Source: Congeria kusceri (Eukaryota > Mollusca > Bivalvia > Myida > Dreissenidae). Taken from it: a stretch of DNA of 64,000 bases. The position numbers and the translations under genes were made by a program. Below the pieces are notes generated by a model. It had not been told where the DNA came from. It saw only the letters and a program-made list of their open reading frames with translations, and made no database searches. Location: the NCBI GenBank assembly GCA_027627225.1, contig CM051028.1, positions 20,111,701-20,175,700 on the forward strand, read 5' to 3'. How positions within the stretch are numbered: the first letter of the stretch is position 1; each line of letters opens with the position of its first letter. Below are positions 23,311 to 34,629 of the stretch, in pieces.

Positions 23311-23735
23311 ATTAAAGTAAATCATAAATTGAAAGTCAATATATCCATATACTTGAATGTATTTCATAGGCATTTCCGTGACATTTTGTCATTACCGAAA
23401 CACGTTGTCGTCACCGTAACAGTATAATGAATATACAATTTGTGTCAAATATATAGTGTAAACACATGACATTCTTAACGTTATTCTTAACAACATTAAC
23501 TACGTAAAGAATGCAAATATATTAAAGTAAGCATCAATCGAACGCAAATATATCCATTATACTTGAAAGTCTTTCATAGACGGTGCCATTTCCGTGACAT
23601 TATTTCATTACTTAAACACGTTGTCATTACCGTAACAGCATAATTAATCTACAATTTGTGTCAAACACATAATGTAAACACATGAGATTCTTAACGTTAT
23701 TCTAAACAAAATAAACTACGTAAAGAATTCAAAGG
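23311..23735. repeat. Tandem duplication, about 209-bp unit
   Basis: ATTAAAGTAA starts unit 1 near 23311 and unit 2 near 23520. Both contain ATTTCCGTGACATT, CACGTTGTC, CCGTAACAG, CAATTTGTGTCAAA and TTCTTAACGTTATTCT in the same order. The second unit has an inserted ACGGTGCC. Confidence 0.85.
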
Positions 23736-24624
23736 TATTACAGACCCAATTAAATATTGTGACGGATTTTTTTAACTTTTGTTTCATAAAATATGTAAAT
23801 ATTTTCAAACAAATATTAAGAAGGATAACAAACGATTTTTTGTTTGTTTTAATATTGCATTTTTTTAACGTACAATATAATACGAATATGTATTATCATG
23901 ATGTGCATTAAAAAATGACACTTTCGTGCAAACAGAGCTTACATTTGTAATTTTCAATTCGTTACGGTAATGACCACTTGGGCAGATATATGTGTTAAGG
24001 TCATGCTATTTTAGTAATATCTGTCGCCTATTGATCGCTGCTGGCTATAGTACAGTTACATAGAAATGTTGCATTGTATTTTTTAATTAAATTCAGTTGG
24101 AAATAACTACTTTGGTTTTCTTTCGGATTTGCAGATAAAATGACCATAATTTGTTGAATTACCCATCTAAGCCATTGTGCATTGCTTGTGCATTACCTGT
24201 CCTACACAGGAATAACATTGGAATAAAAATCTACAAATGTATTTTTCGTATTGTTAAACATTTTATATTTAACTGCGATATAGATTTATCGAAATGCACA
24301 ATAAATTAGATCTACATACATACATAGAAACTGTAGATATGTCAAGGCAAAAATGAATACATTTTAAAGCTACGTTCACCCATGTTGCGTCATGAAAATT
24401 GTCTGTGGTCGCTTCTAAGAATAAACAAATGCTTACTTTAAATACCATAACATGTACTGGTATAAGTTAAGATATAAATAAACATGACAAAGCGTGAACA
24501 CTTGTTACATTACATTTGTTTTAACAAAAATTTTAATAGGTTCTAAATTGGAAAGAAATAAAGAAAACATGAATGTCATACAAAAAACAAATATGAATGA
24601 TAATGAAAACATATGCATTAAACA
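23736..24624. other. AT-rich stretch, nothing recognised
   Basis: No ORF above background. CGTTACGGTAATGACC near 23956 is an inverted echo of the CATTACCGTAACAG motif in the preceding duplication. Confidence 0.4.
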
Positions 24625-24768
24625 GGTCAATAAATGGCGGCGCGGGGGCCTGGGTCGATAATAACCCCGGCAATTGCAAATGGCCATCGGGCTAAAGCCC
24701 TCGGGCCATTATCGCTTTGCCGGGGCTATTATCGAACCATGCCCCCGCGCCGCCATTTATTAACCTTT
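24625..24768. mobile_element. GC-rich near-perfect palindrome (foldback element)
   Basis: The 144-bp segment folds on itself. The left arm AGGTCAATAAATGGCGGCGC continues GGGGGCCTGGGTCGATAATA; the right arm read in reverse complement is AGGTTAATAAATGGCGGCGC then GGGGGCATGGTTCGATAATA. The pairing continues through CCCCGGCAA to a small central loop at GGGCTAAAGCCC. GC content is far above the surroundings. Probably a small foldback DNA transposon. Confidence 0.85.
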
Positions 24769-24980
24769 CAGTAATAGCATACAATAACAAGGACATTTGC
24801 TGATTTCAGCATAAGCTTGTGTTTTATTGTTTTTTATTAATTAATGGTTATATCTGTTCTATGAACAGTTATGGAATACAAAAAGCAACAATTTAACTCA
24901 AAACAAAGACCTTGTGAAAAAATGCTTGTATCAGTGTCGACCTATATCGTGCAATAGGCGGATTCAGAGATCTAATAACC
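24769..24980. other. Short unassigned gap
   Basis: AT-rich, no feature seen. Confidence 0.35.
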
Positions 24981-25422
24981 CCAAAACGGAAGTCACATCC
25001 TCAGAGTTACAGGTCAGTTAGGTAATTAACATATGGTTCAGTGCTTGATAAATAGTTGAAATGATATGTTTTGGTATCAATTTACAGGTGTATATGTAAG
25101 CAATATACAAAATCCTGTTTTTTGCACTACTTTATCTTAGTGGTTCCCAACTGTATAACCTTTTGCCCATGTATTCATGGGCAAAATAGCAGCCTACATG
25201 TCGTCAAAACCAGTGTGTAATTCTAAGATAATTATTTTGAGTTACAACGTTTAGATTTTTTAATTTTTTAATGCTGTTTTTTTTTTCATAAGGTTATGAC
25301 CTTATCTTTCCAAAAATGTATGGTGAAATACTGGAAAATAGCTTGGTCATGTGAAAATTGGGATCAAACATTGAATATTTTATATGTAACAAAGAATGAA
25401 TTTTTTTGCGCATGCGTAACCT
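24981..25422 (+). repeat. Dispersed repeat, copy 2
   Basis: Full-length match to 5471-5932 in the same orientation, about four-fifths identical by eye, both ending at GCGCATGCGTAACCT. Confidence 0.8.
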
Positions 25423-26329
25423 AGAGGGGTAGAAGCGGCATACATGACATCGCACAGACTTACTGTCATTGTTTTGAAAAATATATACCAGTTACCATTT
25501 TTACATGTATAGATTGGTATATATCATTTTATATTTATGTCAGATGGTTGCAAATAAATAGACAAACAAACCGCCAATTAATAGGCCTTACCTAAATGAT
25601 CATTTAGACGACGGGTAGTACATTTAATTTTTAACTATTTTTAAAACTACATATAAATGTGTGAATGCTTTTGCAGTTAGGTGAACAATAGTAAATAAAA
25701 ACAGTTTATAATAAAAGCACACTTAGCACAATGACATTTAAACATGAAATAAAATATTATTGAAACATTATGATTTAAAGGTTAAGGATAAGATTGTACT
25801 TAAGATGTTTCTGGAATACTGCCCCAGACGGCCGAGTGTCCATTATTTATAAATATTCCCCACAAATGTAAAAGAATTACAATGAAAGAACGACTCTTGT
25901 GTAAACGCAATCACATCACTTACAAATGCATATTTATAACATATTAAAAGCGTCTTTCTTTCTGTGTTGGTGTTACTGCATACACGTACATGCAAATACA
26001 GTTTTGAAACCCATTTTGACAGTAACTAGAGATTTTTAACCAGTGATCCTGCAAATTTGTATTTATCAAAATGGAATGTATGGCTCCAAGTGTAATAACA
26101 TCTTGTATTTGTCACGCACATATTCTAAAGCATAGTGTTTCAAACACAAATTCTTAGTTTGACTTATTTTGAACGTAAGTTAAGAATGGCTTAAGAATCT
26201 GTATAAATATAGGCCCTGGTGTTGAGCTGTTGAGTGATTGGTCCCTGCGCACAATGCACGTACACTATCCGGTCACATGCACAAACAACAATCTACAGTA
26301 TGGAAACACAACGAACTAAAAACTATTCA
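25423..26329. other. AT-rich stretch, nothing recognised
   Basis: No ORF, tandem repeat or structural RNA that I can support. Confidence 0.4.
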
Positions 26330-26520
26330 AACATGATACTTGATAATTGTCCTATAGACAAAGAACACAATTGTCGTTGTTAAACTACCCAATAAACAAC
26401 GCAAAAATATTTCCCGATCCTGAGCGGCGCATAGTAAAAAGTAGTTCTAATTACAAAAATTGCAAAAATATATGTCATATCACATTAGAATCGAAATAAT
26501 TGTCTCATTATCCTTGTTTG
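26330..26520 (+). repeat. Dispersed repeat related to 59571-59765
   Basis: Shared blocks in order are CTATAGAC-AAGAACA, GTCGTTGTTAAACTAC, AATAAACAACGCAAAAA, TTCCCGAT-CTGAGCG, ATCGAAATAAT and TCGGCCAAT. The second copy is in the same orientation. Noncoding. Confidence 0.7.
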
Positions 26521-26650
26521 TCGGCCAATGAACGACTCTTTGTCGTTCTGATGCGTGGTTATTAAACAACTCGGGCTAACACCTTCGTGGTTTAATTCCT
26601 ACGCATCAGAACTCTAAATCGTTGTTTATTGGCCGATAAAAAACTATAAT
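26514..26650. mobile_element. Inverted-repeat element, arms about 50 bp
   Basis: The left arm has TCGGCCAATGAACGAC and GTTCTGATGCGTGG. The right arm in reverse complement has TCGGCCAATAAACAAC and GTTCTGATGCGTAGG, with similar spacing. A further partial copy (AATAAACAACGACATTTCGT then TCTGATGCG) is near 26852. Confidence 0.65.
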
Positions 26651-28169
26651 TATTTCTAAATTCTAACATGACACGCACAGATGTTTCTATACACAATGAA
26701 GAAATAAATCCGTGGTTAAATTTCCAAACAAAACAACTTCAAAAAGTAGGTCCGAAACTGTAAAATATAATTTGCATAGTTATTGCAGAATATGTTGTCA
26801 GGTCATGTTAGAATCGAAATAATTTTCGATTTATCGTAGTTAATCTGTAAATAAACAACGACATTTCGTTCTGATGCGCTTGTATAAGAATTTTCACTAA
26901 TACCTGCGCAAAAAGACAATAATATGAAACAATAATTAAATGATATACAATATGTGCATTAATATACATAAACATAACACTATACATGTAGGCCTATAAT
27001 ATATTGGATTGTACAAATAGTCGAATAATTTAACAAATGCCATTGATAAGAACAAGTACACCATAAAGTGACGCAAAAGCAGACAACAATAGAAAATATT
27101 AACACACACATCATGGAATGTATACATACATTTTGTCAAACATACTCAGTCTAATTTAACCAAGTTAGGTCTTTTAAAGAGCAAATTCATTTTACAAAAT
27201 GACCGGAAATCAAAGTTTATTGTAATAGTTCTAATAGTTAACGTTCCAACGCAGATGTACGAAAGCTTATTTGAGAATCATATTTTACATTTGAGTTACA
27301 GTTGTAAACACAACAATGTTAATTAGAAACTTTGTTTTCTTGCATGATATTGCTTGGAAATACGGCTTCACCAGTGCTATCAGTAATCAATGTTTACAAC
27401 TGACCCATCTCAGCCTCGTTCTGAGAATGGAATGTTAAGCATGAATACAATTTAAAAAAGGGCTATACTATCGAATACATGTCCCTTTGAGCCTACCCTT
27501 CCTCAGAATACCTGTCATTGTCATCTTACCATTGTTCCGATTATCTTTCCGTTTATCTTAAATTTCGTTCACCACCATCCCACCCGTGTTCACATTATCT
27601 TTCTATTTTATCTCATCCGTGTTCACAATGCAATTCCTTTTAACCATACCGCTGTACAGATTATAATTTCCACCCATAATAAAAATCACAATATTTTCCC
27701 TTCAGTTTACATGTACCACAGTTAGTTCGTATCTTTATTGATCTTACCCTGTTCAGATGAAAGTTCACCTTAATTCGGAACTTAGTAAGAATAATGTTTC
27801 ATTTGTTCACTGTACTTATTCACAACGTAACAGCTTACAGGTCTAGTTTAATAGATAACAATGTTAAAAAATAACGTGAGACAATTGTACAAAATAGCAT
27901 GGTGATACAATTGAATGGTCGATACAGTAATATTTGTAAGTGTACACGGTAAAAATCCAAGACAGAAAAAAGAAAAAGGAAAGTATAATTAATAATTTCA
28001 ACAAGTACAATTTATAGTAAATCAGAGATCATCCATTGCATAGCCTAAACAACGTTACAAAAATGGTATTTGTGCTCTGAACAAGTAAAAGAAAAACAGG
28101 AAATATATTTTGAAAACCGGTAACATAAATGTAAAAGATAAACTGGACAAGGGTATGCTATAAATGAAC
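26651..28169. other. AT-rich stretch, nothing firm
   Basis: Between about 27540 and 27630 the words ATTATCTTTC and CCGTGTTCACA recur, a weak degenerate repeat. No gene was seen. Confidence 0.4.
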
Positions 28170-28850
28170 ACTAGAACTCAATTCGTTCTTGCGTTATTGA
28201 ACCGACACCGTTGTTCTTTTTTAGTAACAGTAATCTTGCCCACCCACCCCACCTATTACATATACAATCCCAAGTGAGGTTCCAATACAAGATACTGGAT
28301 ATCTATATTTGAAGTAACATTACAATACCTCAATTCGTTCTTCAGCTGTTGAGCGTAAACCGTTTGTTTTATTTTTAGTAATGGAGACGTTGACCTTGAC
28401 TCCACCCACCTTATATGCAATCCTATGAGAGGTCTCTATATAAGGTTTCTACATATGAAATGTCATTAAATTAAAAAGATATCTAAATTCGTTCTCAAGT
28501 TCGAGAGTGGAAACCGTTTTACTATTTTCTCAATGTGTTCTCACGTTATTGAGCGGAAATCGTTTCCCAATTTTTAGTAACAATGAACTTGACCTTCACC
28601 CCACCCAACCCATATGCAATCCCAAGCGAGGTCTCTGTATAAGGTATCAATGTTTAAAGCTTTATTACAATATCTCAATTCTTTCTCAGGTTATTGAGCG
28701 AAAACCGTTTTTTCTACTTTTAGCAACAGTGACCTGGATCTTGATTCCATCCTTCCCATATGCAATCCCAAGCGAGGTCTCGCTATAAGGTATGTATGTA
28801 TGAAGTTTCATTACAATAGCTCAAGTTGTTCTCATAAACGAAACATTTGT
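28170..28850 (-). repeat. 136-150-bp tandem array, inverted relative to 16 kb
   Basis: About five units contain CATATGCAATCCCAAGCGAG followed by GTCTC-TATAAGGTAT, then TCATTACAATA and TTATTGAGCG-AAACCGTTT. It is the reverse complement of the 16051-16710 family. Confidence 0.85.
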
Positions 28851-29390
28851 GAAAATACGTTAACTTAATTATACCCCCATACCTATTGCTAGCAATACCA
28901 ATACGACAACAATGGCCCCCAATGAAATCAAGAATCAATCCGTCAGCTGCAGAATCAGAAGCGTAGCTCTTTGTGCTCTATATAAGGGTACTGATACCCC
29001 TTTGATTTGAATAAACACGTTAATGGTATTTACTCATTTATGGGCAAATTTACAAACATTTATGTATATTTGAAAGTTTTGAAGATGGATAATTATTAAA
29101 ACAACAATTGCTTGCCTATACAATATACTATAATCTCATAAATTGTAAGAAACTCACTTTCAATATCAATATGTGGTGCTTTGTAGGACCATGCTTTTCA
29201 CAAATTATATTTTTCACATCTGTAAACACTAAGATTTTTATAGGTGCGAAAATTGCGATACCCAATACCCAATAATTGGTCAAACACACGCATCACACTT
29301 TAAAATGTGACAGATAAGATCTTATTCTTCACATAGGTGTGGAAAATACGATTTGGGAAAAATATGATCCTACATTTCTTCAAGAGCATC
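28851..29390. other. Unassigned stretch
   Basis: No feature seen beyond short A/T runs. Confidence 0.35.
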
Positions 29391-29808
29391 AAGGCCATAC
29401 CAATTTGATTCTATGTTTAGCGTCCTCGGGCTGTTAGGTGTTTGGATGCCTGAACGAAAAAACAACAATTTTGACAATCTAAATCGAGTTGGATTTAAAG
29501 CGTTTATAAAATTTGAAAAAAACAACAACAAAACAAACATGGGACACAATTACTTTAAGGTGTTTTTACCAATATTTGTAGACTAGGCTGCAACTAGTTG
29601 ATTTACACAGTTACAATGCTATGTTAAAGTATGTTCCCAATATAAAGATTATATATAACAGTTTGCAAGTAAACCTTTGCTTTAACTTGTACCACTGCAA
29701 TGAAGAATTTTTTTCATCGACTCGGTATTTGTTTTTTCCTGCCTGGTTGGAAGGGTTCGAAAAACTATTGGAACGCTAAACATAGAATCAAATGTGTATG
29801 GCCTAATG
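29391..29808. mobile_element. MITE with 33-bp terminal inverted repeats
   Basis: The left end reads GGCCATACCAATTTGATTCT then ATGTTTAGCGT. The right end in reverse complement reads GGCCATACACATTTGATTCT then ATGTTTAGCGT. The interior of about 350 bp is noncoding. No target duplication could be assigned with confidence. It ends about 155 bp beyond the stop codon of the divergent kinase exon. Confidence 0.75.
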
Positions 29809-29963
29809 GTTTCTGTCACGTTTTTTAATGCTTACTAGTACTCCCATTGTTTTATTTTGTTACTGAGTATTTTCCAAATTATAAAGGAGTGTTTACTTCA
29901 ATACGCCTCTTATCTAGAGATTATCTAGAGTACTGTTCTATCTCCAAGATGTACTTAAGACAT

Positions 29964-30983
29964 TTAATGATCTTTATAAATTCTGTCAACTTGTCGCATA
30001 AAGCTGTCGATGTATTCCATGTCTGGTCTGTCATGGGCTCTAGACGTCATCCCTTTATCCATCAAACCTCGCATCTCCGTAGTTAGGACATAGTTGTCGG
30101 GAAATTGCGGCTTCATCCCTTTGTTCACGACATCATCTTTTAATTGTTTATAATTCAAGTTATAATACGGTTCTTCATCGTAGATCAATTCATGCATTAA
30201 CAGACTTAGGGACCAAATGTCCGCTTTCATCATGTCGGCGCTTTTCAAAATTTCGCCCGACAGAACTTCGGGTGCGGCGTATCGCCATATCTGCGCCTTC
30301 AATGTTTCGCTGCTGGGTTGTGACGTTTCCAAATCGTTCTTCAAAGCAATTAGTCCGTAATCCGTTAGTTTTGCGCTACACGGTTCGCCTTCCACGTAGT
30401 TCAACAAAACATTCGGCGATTTCAAATTACCATGCGCGATGCCTTTACCGTGAATAAACTTCAGGCCTGAGCACATTTGTTGAATTATTTGTACCTTTTC
30501 CTGCTCCGAAAATTCAATTGACTCCTCTAAAAGATGAATAGCCTCATACAGGCTCATTTCCATGTACTCCATCATTATATTAAGTTCATCTTTCCTGAAC
30601 AAGAAACCAACCGTCCGCACAACATTTGGATGTTCTAGTTCGCACAACTGACGGAGTTCAGTTTTATGACCTTCAACTCTGGATTTGGAACTGTGTATAG
30701 CAATCTTTTTAACCGCTAACACGGCGTCCATCCAGGTGGCGAAATAAACCGACCCACACAAGCCGAAGCCTATTTTCCCGAGTACTTTTAACTGCCCATC
30801 TGTCAGTTCCGAATCAGGTATCTCCACGCCTTCAAAGAATTTTACGCCTGTGCTCAAGCTGGTGATAGAATAACCTCCCTTGTGAGCTCTCTTCCAATCG
30901 CTTACCTCCCCATGACGGTTAATGCGGCAGAGGGCAAGTTCGAAGGAATGTTTGTACGTGCGACTGGCATCACTGCTGTCAAA
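29964..30983 (-). CDS. Divergent TKL-like kinase exon, predicted pseudokinase
   Basis: The open exon can start after acceptor GTTTTTCAG (AG at 30985-30984) and runs without a stop to TGA-type termination at 29964, about 339 residues. The first 42 residues are unlike the other copies. From 30857 (residue 1 for numbering) the kinase domain follows: glycine loop GFGLCGS at 30-36, AVK lysine at 50, alpha-C Glu 67, then HGNLKSPN at 142-149, DYG at 166-168, APE at 195-197, DIW at 213-215 and the late Arg 277. The catalytic-loop Asp is Asn and DFG is DYG. The ATP lysine and DFG Asp remain, so it may bind nucleotide but is predicted weak or inactive. Because the whole frame is clean, selection has probably kept it. 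Its first exon may be the ORF at 36032-36553, about 5 kb upstream. A weaker alternative acceptor lies near 30875, where GGYS resembles the LGYS start of the intact copy. Confidence 0.82.
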   Translation of the reverse strand, partial: FDSSDASRTYKHSFELALCRINRHGEVSDWKRAHKGGYSITSLSTGVKFFEGVEIPDSELTDGQLKVLGKIGFGLCGSVYFATWMDAVLAVKKIAIHSSKSRVEGHKTELRQLCELEHPNVVRTVGFLFRKDELNIMMEYMEMSLYEAIHLLEESIEFSEQEKVQIIQQMCSGLKFIHGKGIAHGNLKSPNVLLNYVEGEPCSAKLTDYGLIALKNDLETSQPSSETLKAQIWRYAAPEVLSGEILKSADMMKADIWSLSLLMHELIYDEEPYYNLNYKQLKDDVVNKGMKPQFPDNYVLTTEMRGLMDKGMTSRAHDRPDMEYIDSFMRQVDRIYKDH

Positions 30984-31001
30984 CTGAAAAACATGAGGCG
31001 T

Positions 31002-31265
31002 GTCGTGGGAAAACCGAACTTAATGCACGTGCGGAAAGTGTCGTCCCGTATCAGCCTGTGCGGATTATCAGACTGTGCAATCCTCACAGGCTTATCCAAT
31101 ACGGCACTTTCCGCTCACATTGGACTAATGATTAGAACAGACTTCCTTGAAACAGAAAATACCATAAAAACGGAAAGTGTCGTACCGGATCAGCCTGTGT
31201 GGACTGCACGTGCTTATCCGGGACGATACTTTACGCACTTGCATTAAGCCCGATTTTCCCACGAC
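31002..31265. mobile_element. MITE with paired GTGTCGTCCC motifs (dreissenid-like)
   Basis: Terminal inverted repeats start GTCGTGGGAAAACCGAACTT on the left and, in reverse complement, GTCGTGGGAAAATCGGGCTT on the right, each followed by AATGCA-GTGCG. The interior has two GGAAAGTGTCGT / GATCAGCCTGTG blocks each with a complementary partner, giving two nested hairpins. A partial copy in the opposite orientation is at 60018-60190. I associate this family with Dreissena from memory. Its left end is only 17 bp upstream of the strong splice acceptor used for the kinase exon. Confidence 0.85.
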
Positions 31266-31887
31266 TCGTATCAATTAAAATCAAAATTCAATTATTTTGG
31301 TAGTTCAAATACATATCAAAAAATTCAAGGTTCATAATTTCTTTTCAGTCAAGTGGCTATAATAAACAAACAGTCAAACCGACGCCGAAAAACAAATAAT
31401 ATGCTTGGCGGAGGTAACCGGAGCTAGAATGTCTTTAAAAAGAAAACACTCGAGTTGAATTACATTTTAACAATGTGTCAATGAAATGAGGCATTTTAGC
31501 CACGATTGTCTTCCAATTACAATGTGACACTCTTGATCGTTTCCGCTATGAAACATTGAGACACACCAATTAAGAGTCAATCGACGAGGTCAATTTATTG
31601 TGGAACGAACTTTTGAAGTATCGAAAAGAATGCAAACAACATTCGTTCATTCAATTTTTCGTTCATTCATTCAATTTATTATTCATTCGTGCATTCATTT
31701 AAATGAATAAAAAGTCCAATAACTTGAGAAAAAAATCAGAAATGTGAATTGTATCACTGCAGCTATCCACTCTCTATTTGTAACATTGAAGCCAACTCAT
31801 GTAAATTATTTGATTTTCTAAAACATTTATACTTGATGTTTTCGTGTAAATGTCCTAGAAATACAAACATTACCCCGAAGTCCATTA
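31266..31887. other. Intronic stretch with ATTC-rich repeat
   Basis: Degenerate ATTC/CATT repeats occupy about 31636-31700. If the 36-kb ORF is the first exon, all of 30984-36031 would be intron. Confidence 0.45.
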
Positions 31888-31957
31888 CGGCTGGGATTCG
31901 AAATCACAATCCACGGATTGACAGTCCAGCGCTCTACCAACTGAGCTAGGCGGGCCC
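31888..31957 (-). tRNA. tRNA-Asp-like pseudogene or SINE head
   Basis: The reverse complement begins GCCCGCCTAGCTCAGTTGGT with an intact D arm and A box, has an anticodon loop reading CTGTCAA (GTC, Asp) on a stem of about four pairs, and a T loop TTCGAAT. The T stem and acceptor stem do not pair well, so this is a tRNA-derived pseudogene and not a working tRNA. Confidence 0.5.
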
Positions 31958-31987
31958 GGCACTAGTGAAAGGTAGTGGGTGATATAT

Positions 31988-32370
31988 ATTCGTCACACTG
32001 TTAGTAACTGAGGGTGTATGCGATATACACCCTGAGTGGGCCGGGCGCGGCTATCTCAGTTGGTAGAGCGCTAGACTGTAAATCCGGGATTGTGAGTGCG
32101 AACCCCAGCCCGGTCACATAACTTGAGTGGGAATTGGTCATGAAATTATTTCTACGACCATTTCCCCCCTACCTCTGATTCAAGTAGGGCATTTGTCAGT
32201 TACTGGCATAGGTATATGCACTTAGTACTGGTAAACCGCTTAGATTGCCCAGGAAAAGTGTGAGTAGGTTAACTGATCGCCGTGATATGAGTGAAATACT
32301 GTTAAAAACGGCGAAAAATCCCTACAAACAAACAACACACCCTCACCCTCAGTTACTTACAGTCTAACTT
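31988..32370. mobile_element. Foldback element interrupted by a SINE
   Basis: The left flank CACTGTTAGTAACTGAGGGT and the right flank in reverse complement, GACTGTAAGTAACTGAGGGT, form inverted ends. GGGTGTATGCGATATACACC near 32013 is a second small palindrome. The SINE at 32034-32336 sits between them. Confidence 0.6.
32034..32336 (+). mobile_element. tRNA-headed SINE, full length
   Basis: The head (about 32043-32115) has an A box, TATCTCAGTTGG, a D arm closing in GAGCGC, and a B box, GTGCGAACCCC. The body contains CAGTTACTGGCATA, GCACTTAGTACTGGTAAACC, CCAGGAAAAGTGTGAGTAGG and a 3' AAACAAACAAC tail. The direct repeat ACACCCT at 32027-32033 and 32337-32343 is a candidate target duplication. 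The conserved body resembles the broad metazoan core SINEs of molluscs (from memory). A reverse-strand tail copy is at 50527-50684. Confidence 0.85.
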
Positions 32371-34629
32371 ATAATACTAGAAATGGATAATAGGTTGTAA
32401 TGTTTAAACCCCCTCCTCTAGTTGTGTAGATTATGTGTTGATGAGTTATGTGGATAAATGACAGAATAGCTCAAACCTTCTATACAAATCATTTAAAGAG
32501 GAATGTATTTACAGAATAATATATAAATAATTTATGACTGTTAACAATGCGTAACTGCATAAAGGGGCTTCAAAGATGCTGAACTCCAGATGGGCATAAA
32601 CAGGTGCATTTTTGTAATAATGCCAAAACGGTAAAACATGCTTAAAATCATCACCAGTTGTATAAAACATGATCGAATAATGCCCTTAACTGTATATTTC
32701 ATTGAAAAATGGATGCTGAATGAGCTTGCACTTTCGTTGAACCCGGTATTCCCGATTTTAAAATACCGCGGCTTTCCTGCACCTGCTTAGTCACGTGATT
32801 GTTTTGCTCTACGGTGAAAAACAAAAATGGCGTCAACCGCTTAGAATATAGAAAACTTACTGTTTTGTATGGTTTTATTGTCTTAGACTTTGCTTATTTG
32901 TGTACAGCAACAAATACTAATTATATTTGCAATTCGCATGCGCGACTCAACAACAATAAAATATCACGTGATTATCCTAAATATAAACGGCTCTGTTTTT
33001 AAATTACTCAATTGGTTATGAAGCTCAAGATTTTATGATGATGAAACTATATGAAACTATTGTTTGTTTGGTAAATAAAAAACACGTATAAATTTTTGAA
33101 TGTGTTCTATAGGATTATGTAAAAAAAAAATATCACGTTTTTTGACAATTTATATTTTTTTGACGATTGGATTATCTGGAGTTTATATCCTTTAATCTGC
33201 AAACTGTCAACTCTAGTTTTGACATATTCAGGCCTAAAAAAAGTAATGTTTATGGTCGCCCGACCGTTTCTATTATATACATGTTTAGGCCGATATTTTT
33301 TTCAACAGTTCAGCAGTCCAAAAATAGAAAGTTCTGCTGTTGATAATGCAAGACAAAAAGGACCCCCCTTCCTTGAAAGGAGTGGCCATATCATTGATTA
33401 AAAGCACAAAATTTATCCACAGGTAATTCACACAAACCAAAGTCCTATACGTCGCCTCAGATGTTGGCGTAAATTGGTGTAACATGACGTTCATTTATTT
33501 TCTCCTACCACTGGATGTATACTGTGTGCCTTTTAAAAGATTGTAATTTCAAATATAGAGACAATTATATTAATTTCTCCAAGGAACATTATGTAGTCTT
33601 ATGTACCTAAAGGGTTAATTCAGTTGAGCTTATATCGTTTCCCATTGCTTAGCTGCAATGACATATCAACTTTCAAGTTCTAAAAGAGATTTATTCATTT
33701 TGACATTGCCTCTAAACCCGCTATGTTTATTGACACTGAGTGTATTTAATATTAAACTAAAATGTTTGACTGCTATCGATTTCCAGTTTTAAAACAGTCA
33801 TTTTTGAGGCACAATTAATAAGTTTGTACATGTATACAAATGCATCATTTCCCTATAATATGTGTTAATACGTTAACGGCCCCTCGCAGCTACAGCCACT
33901 TTGTAAAATTACTTTTTAGAATATTTTGATATTGTGTTATCTCATTTCAAGTTTGTACAATAAAAATGAACAAACGCATTTGCTATATGTCACATTTTAA
34001 GTAAATATCACAACTAAAGCATACCCATTCAGTCAAAACTTTAGTAATACATGTATATGTAATTGTCTAAAGATCCAATTGATAAGAGCGTAATACCAGT
34101 GTATACACTAGCAGTTTAACCTAAAATTCAACAAATTGATCAGATGAGGTCATCTATTCTGAAATTCTGCTTACAAAATACACAATCACATTACCTATTA
34201 AATATTATACATGCTAATTTTTTATGTTCACAAATCGACAATGAGCGTTATTAACATTCAACGTAAAGTATTACAAAACGGCTAAATTTAGAAATCTCGT
34301 TATTTTGGCATTAAAGTAGAACGTTACTAAAAAAAAAAATATTTTCCATGATTTTGGAGGTGTGAACTAGTTTTTTTTCTAAAATATATTTATTTGGTAA
34401 AGATATATGTACATAAACTGATTCATTAAATGCATGCATATACATTTTGTGACGTTCTTTGCAACTGTTACATCACGGCTAGACTTTAATTATAGGAAAT
34501 GTATCGTGATGCCAATATTGTTTCAATCCTATTACAAACAAGAGATGTTTGTAAAACATGCATGCCCCCCCCCCCCCCGCCCCGACTTGCAGCCAAGTTG
34601 TGAATATGTGCAATTGTTAAGATTTTTTT
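32371..34629. other. AT-rich stretch, nothing recognised
   Basis: No gene. A C-rich run lies at about 34565-34580 just before the tandem array. Short ORFs are background. Confidence 0.4.

Noticed and set aside
31888..31957. Functional tRNA-Asp
   Set aside because: The D arm and anticodon loop are good, but the T stem and acceptor stem do not pair.
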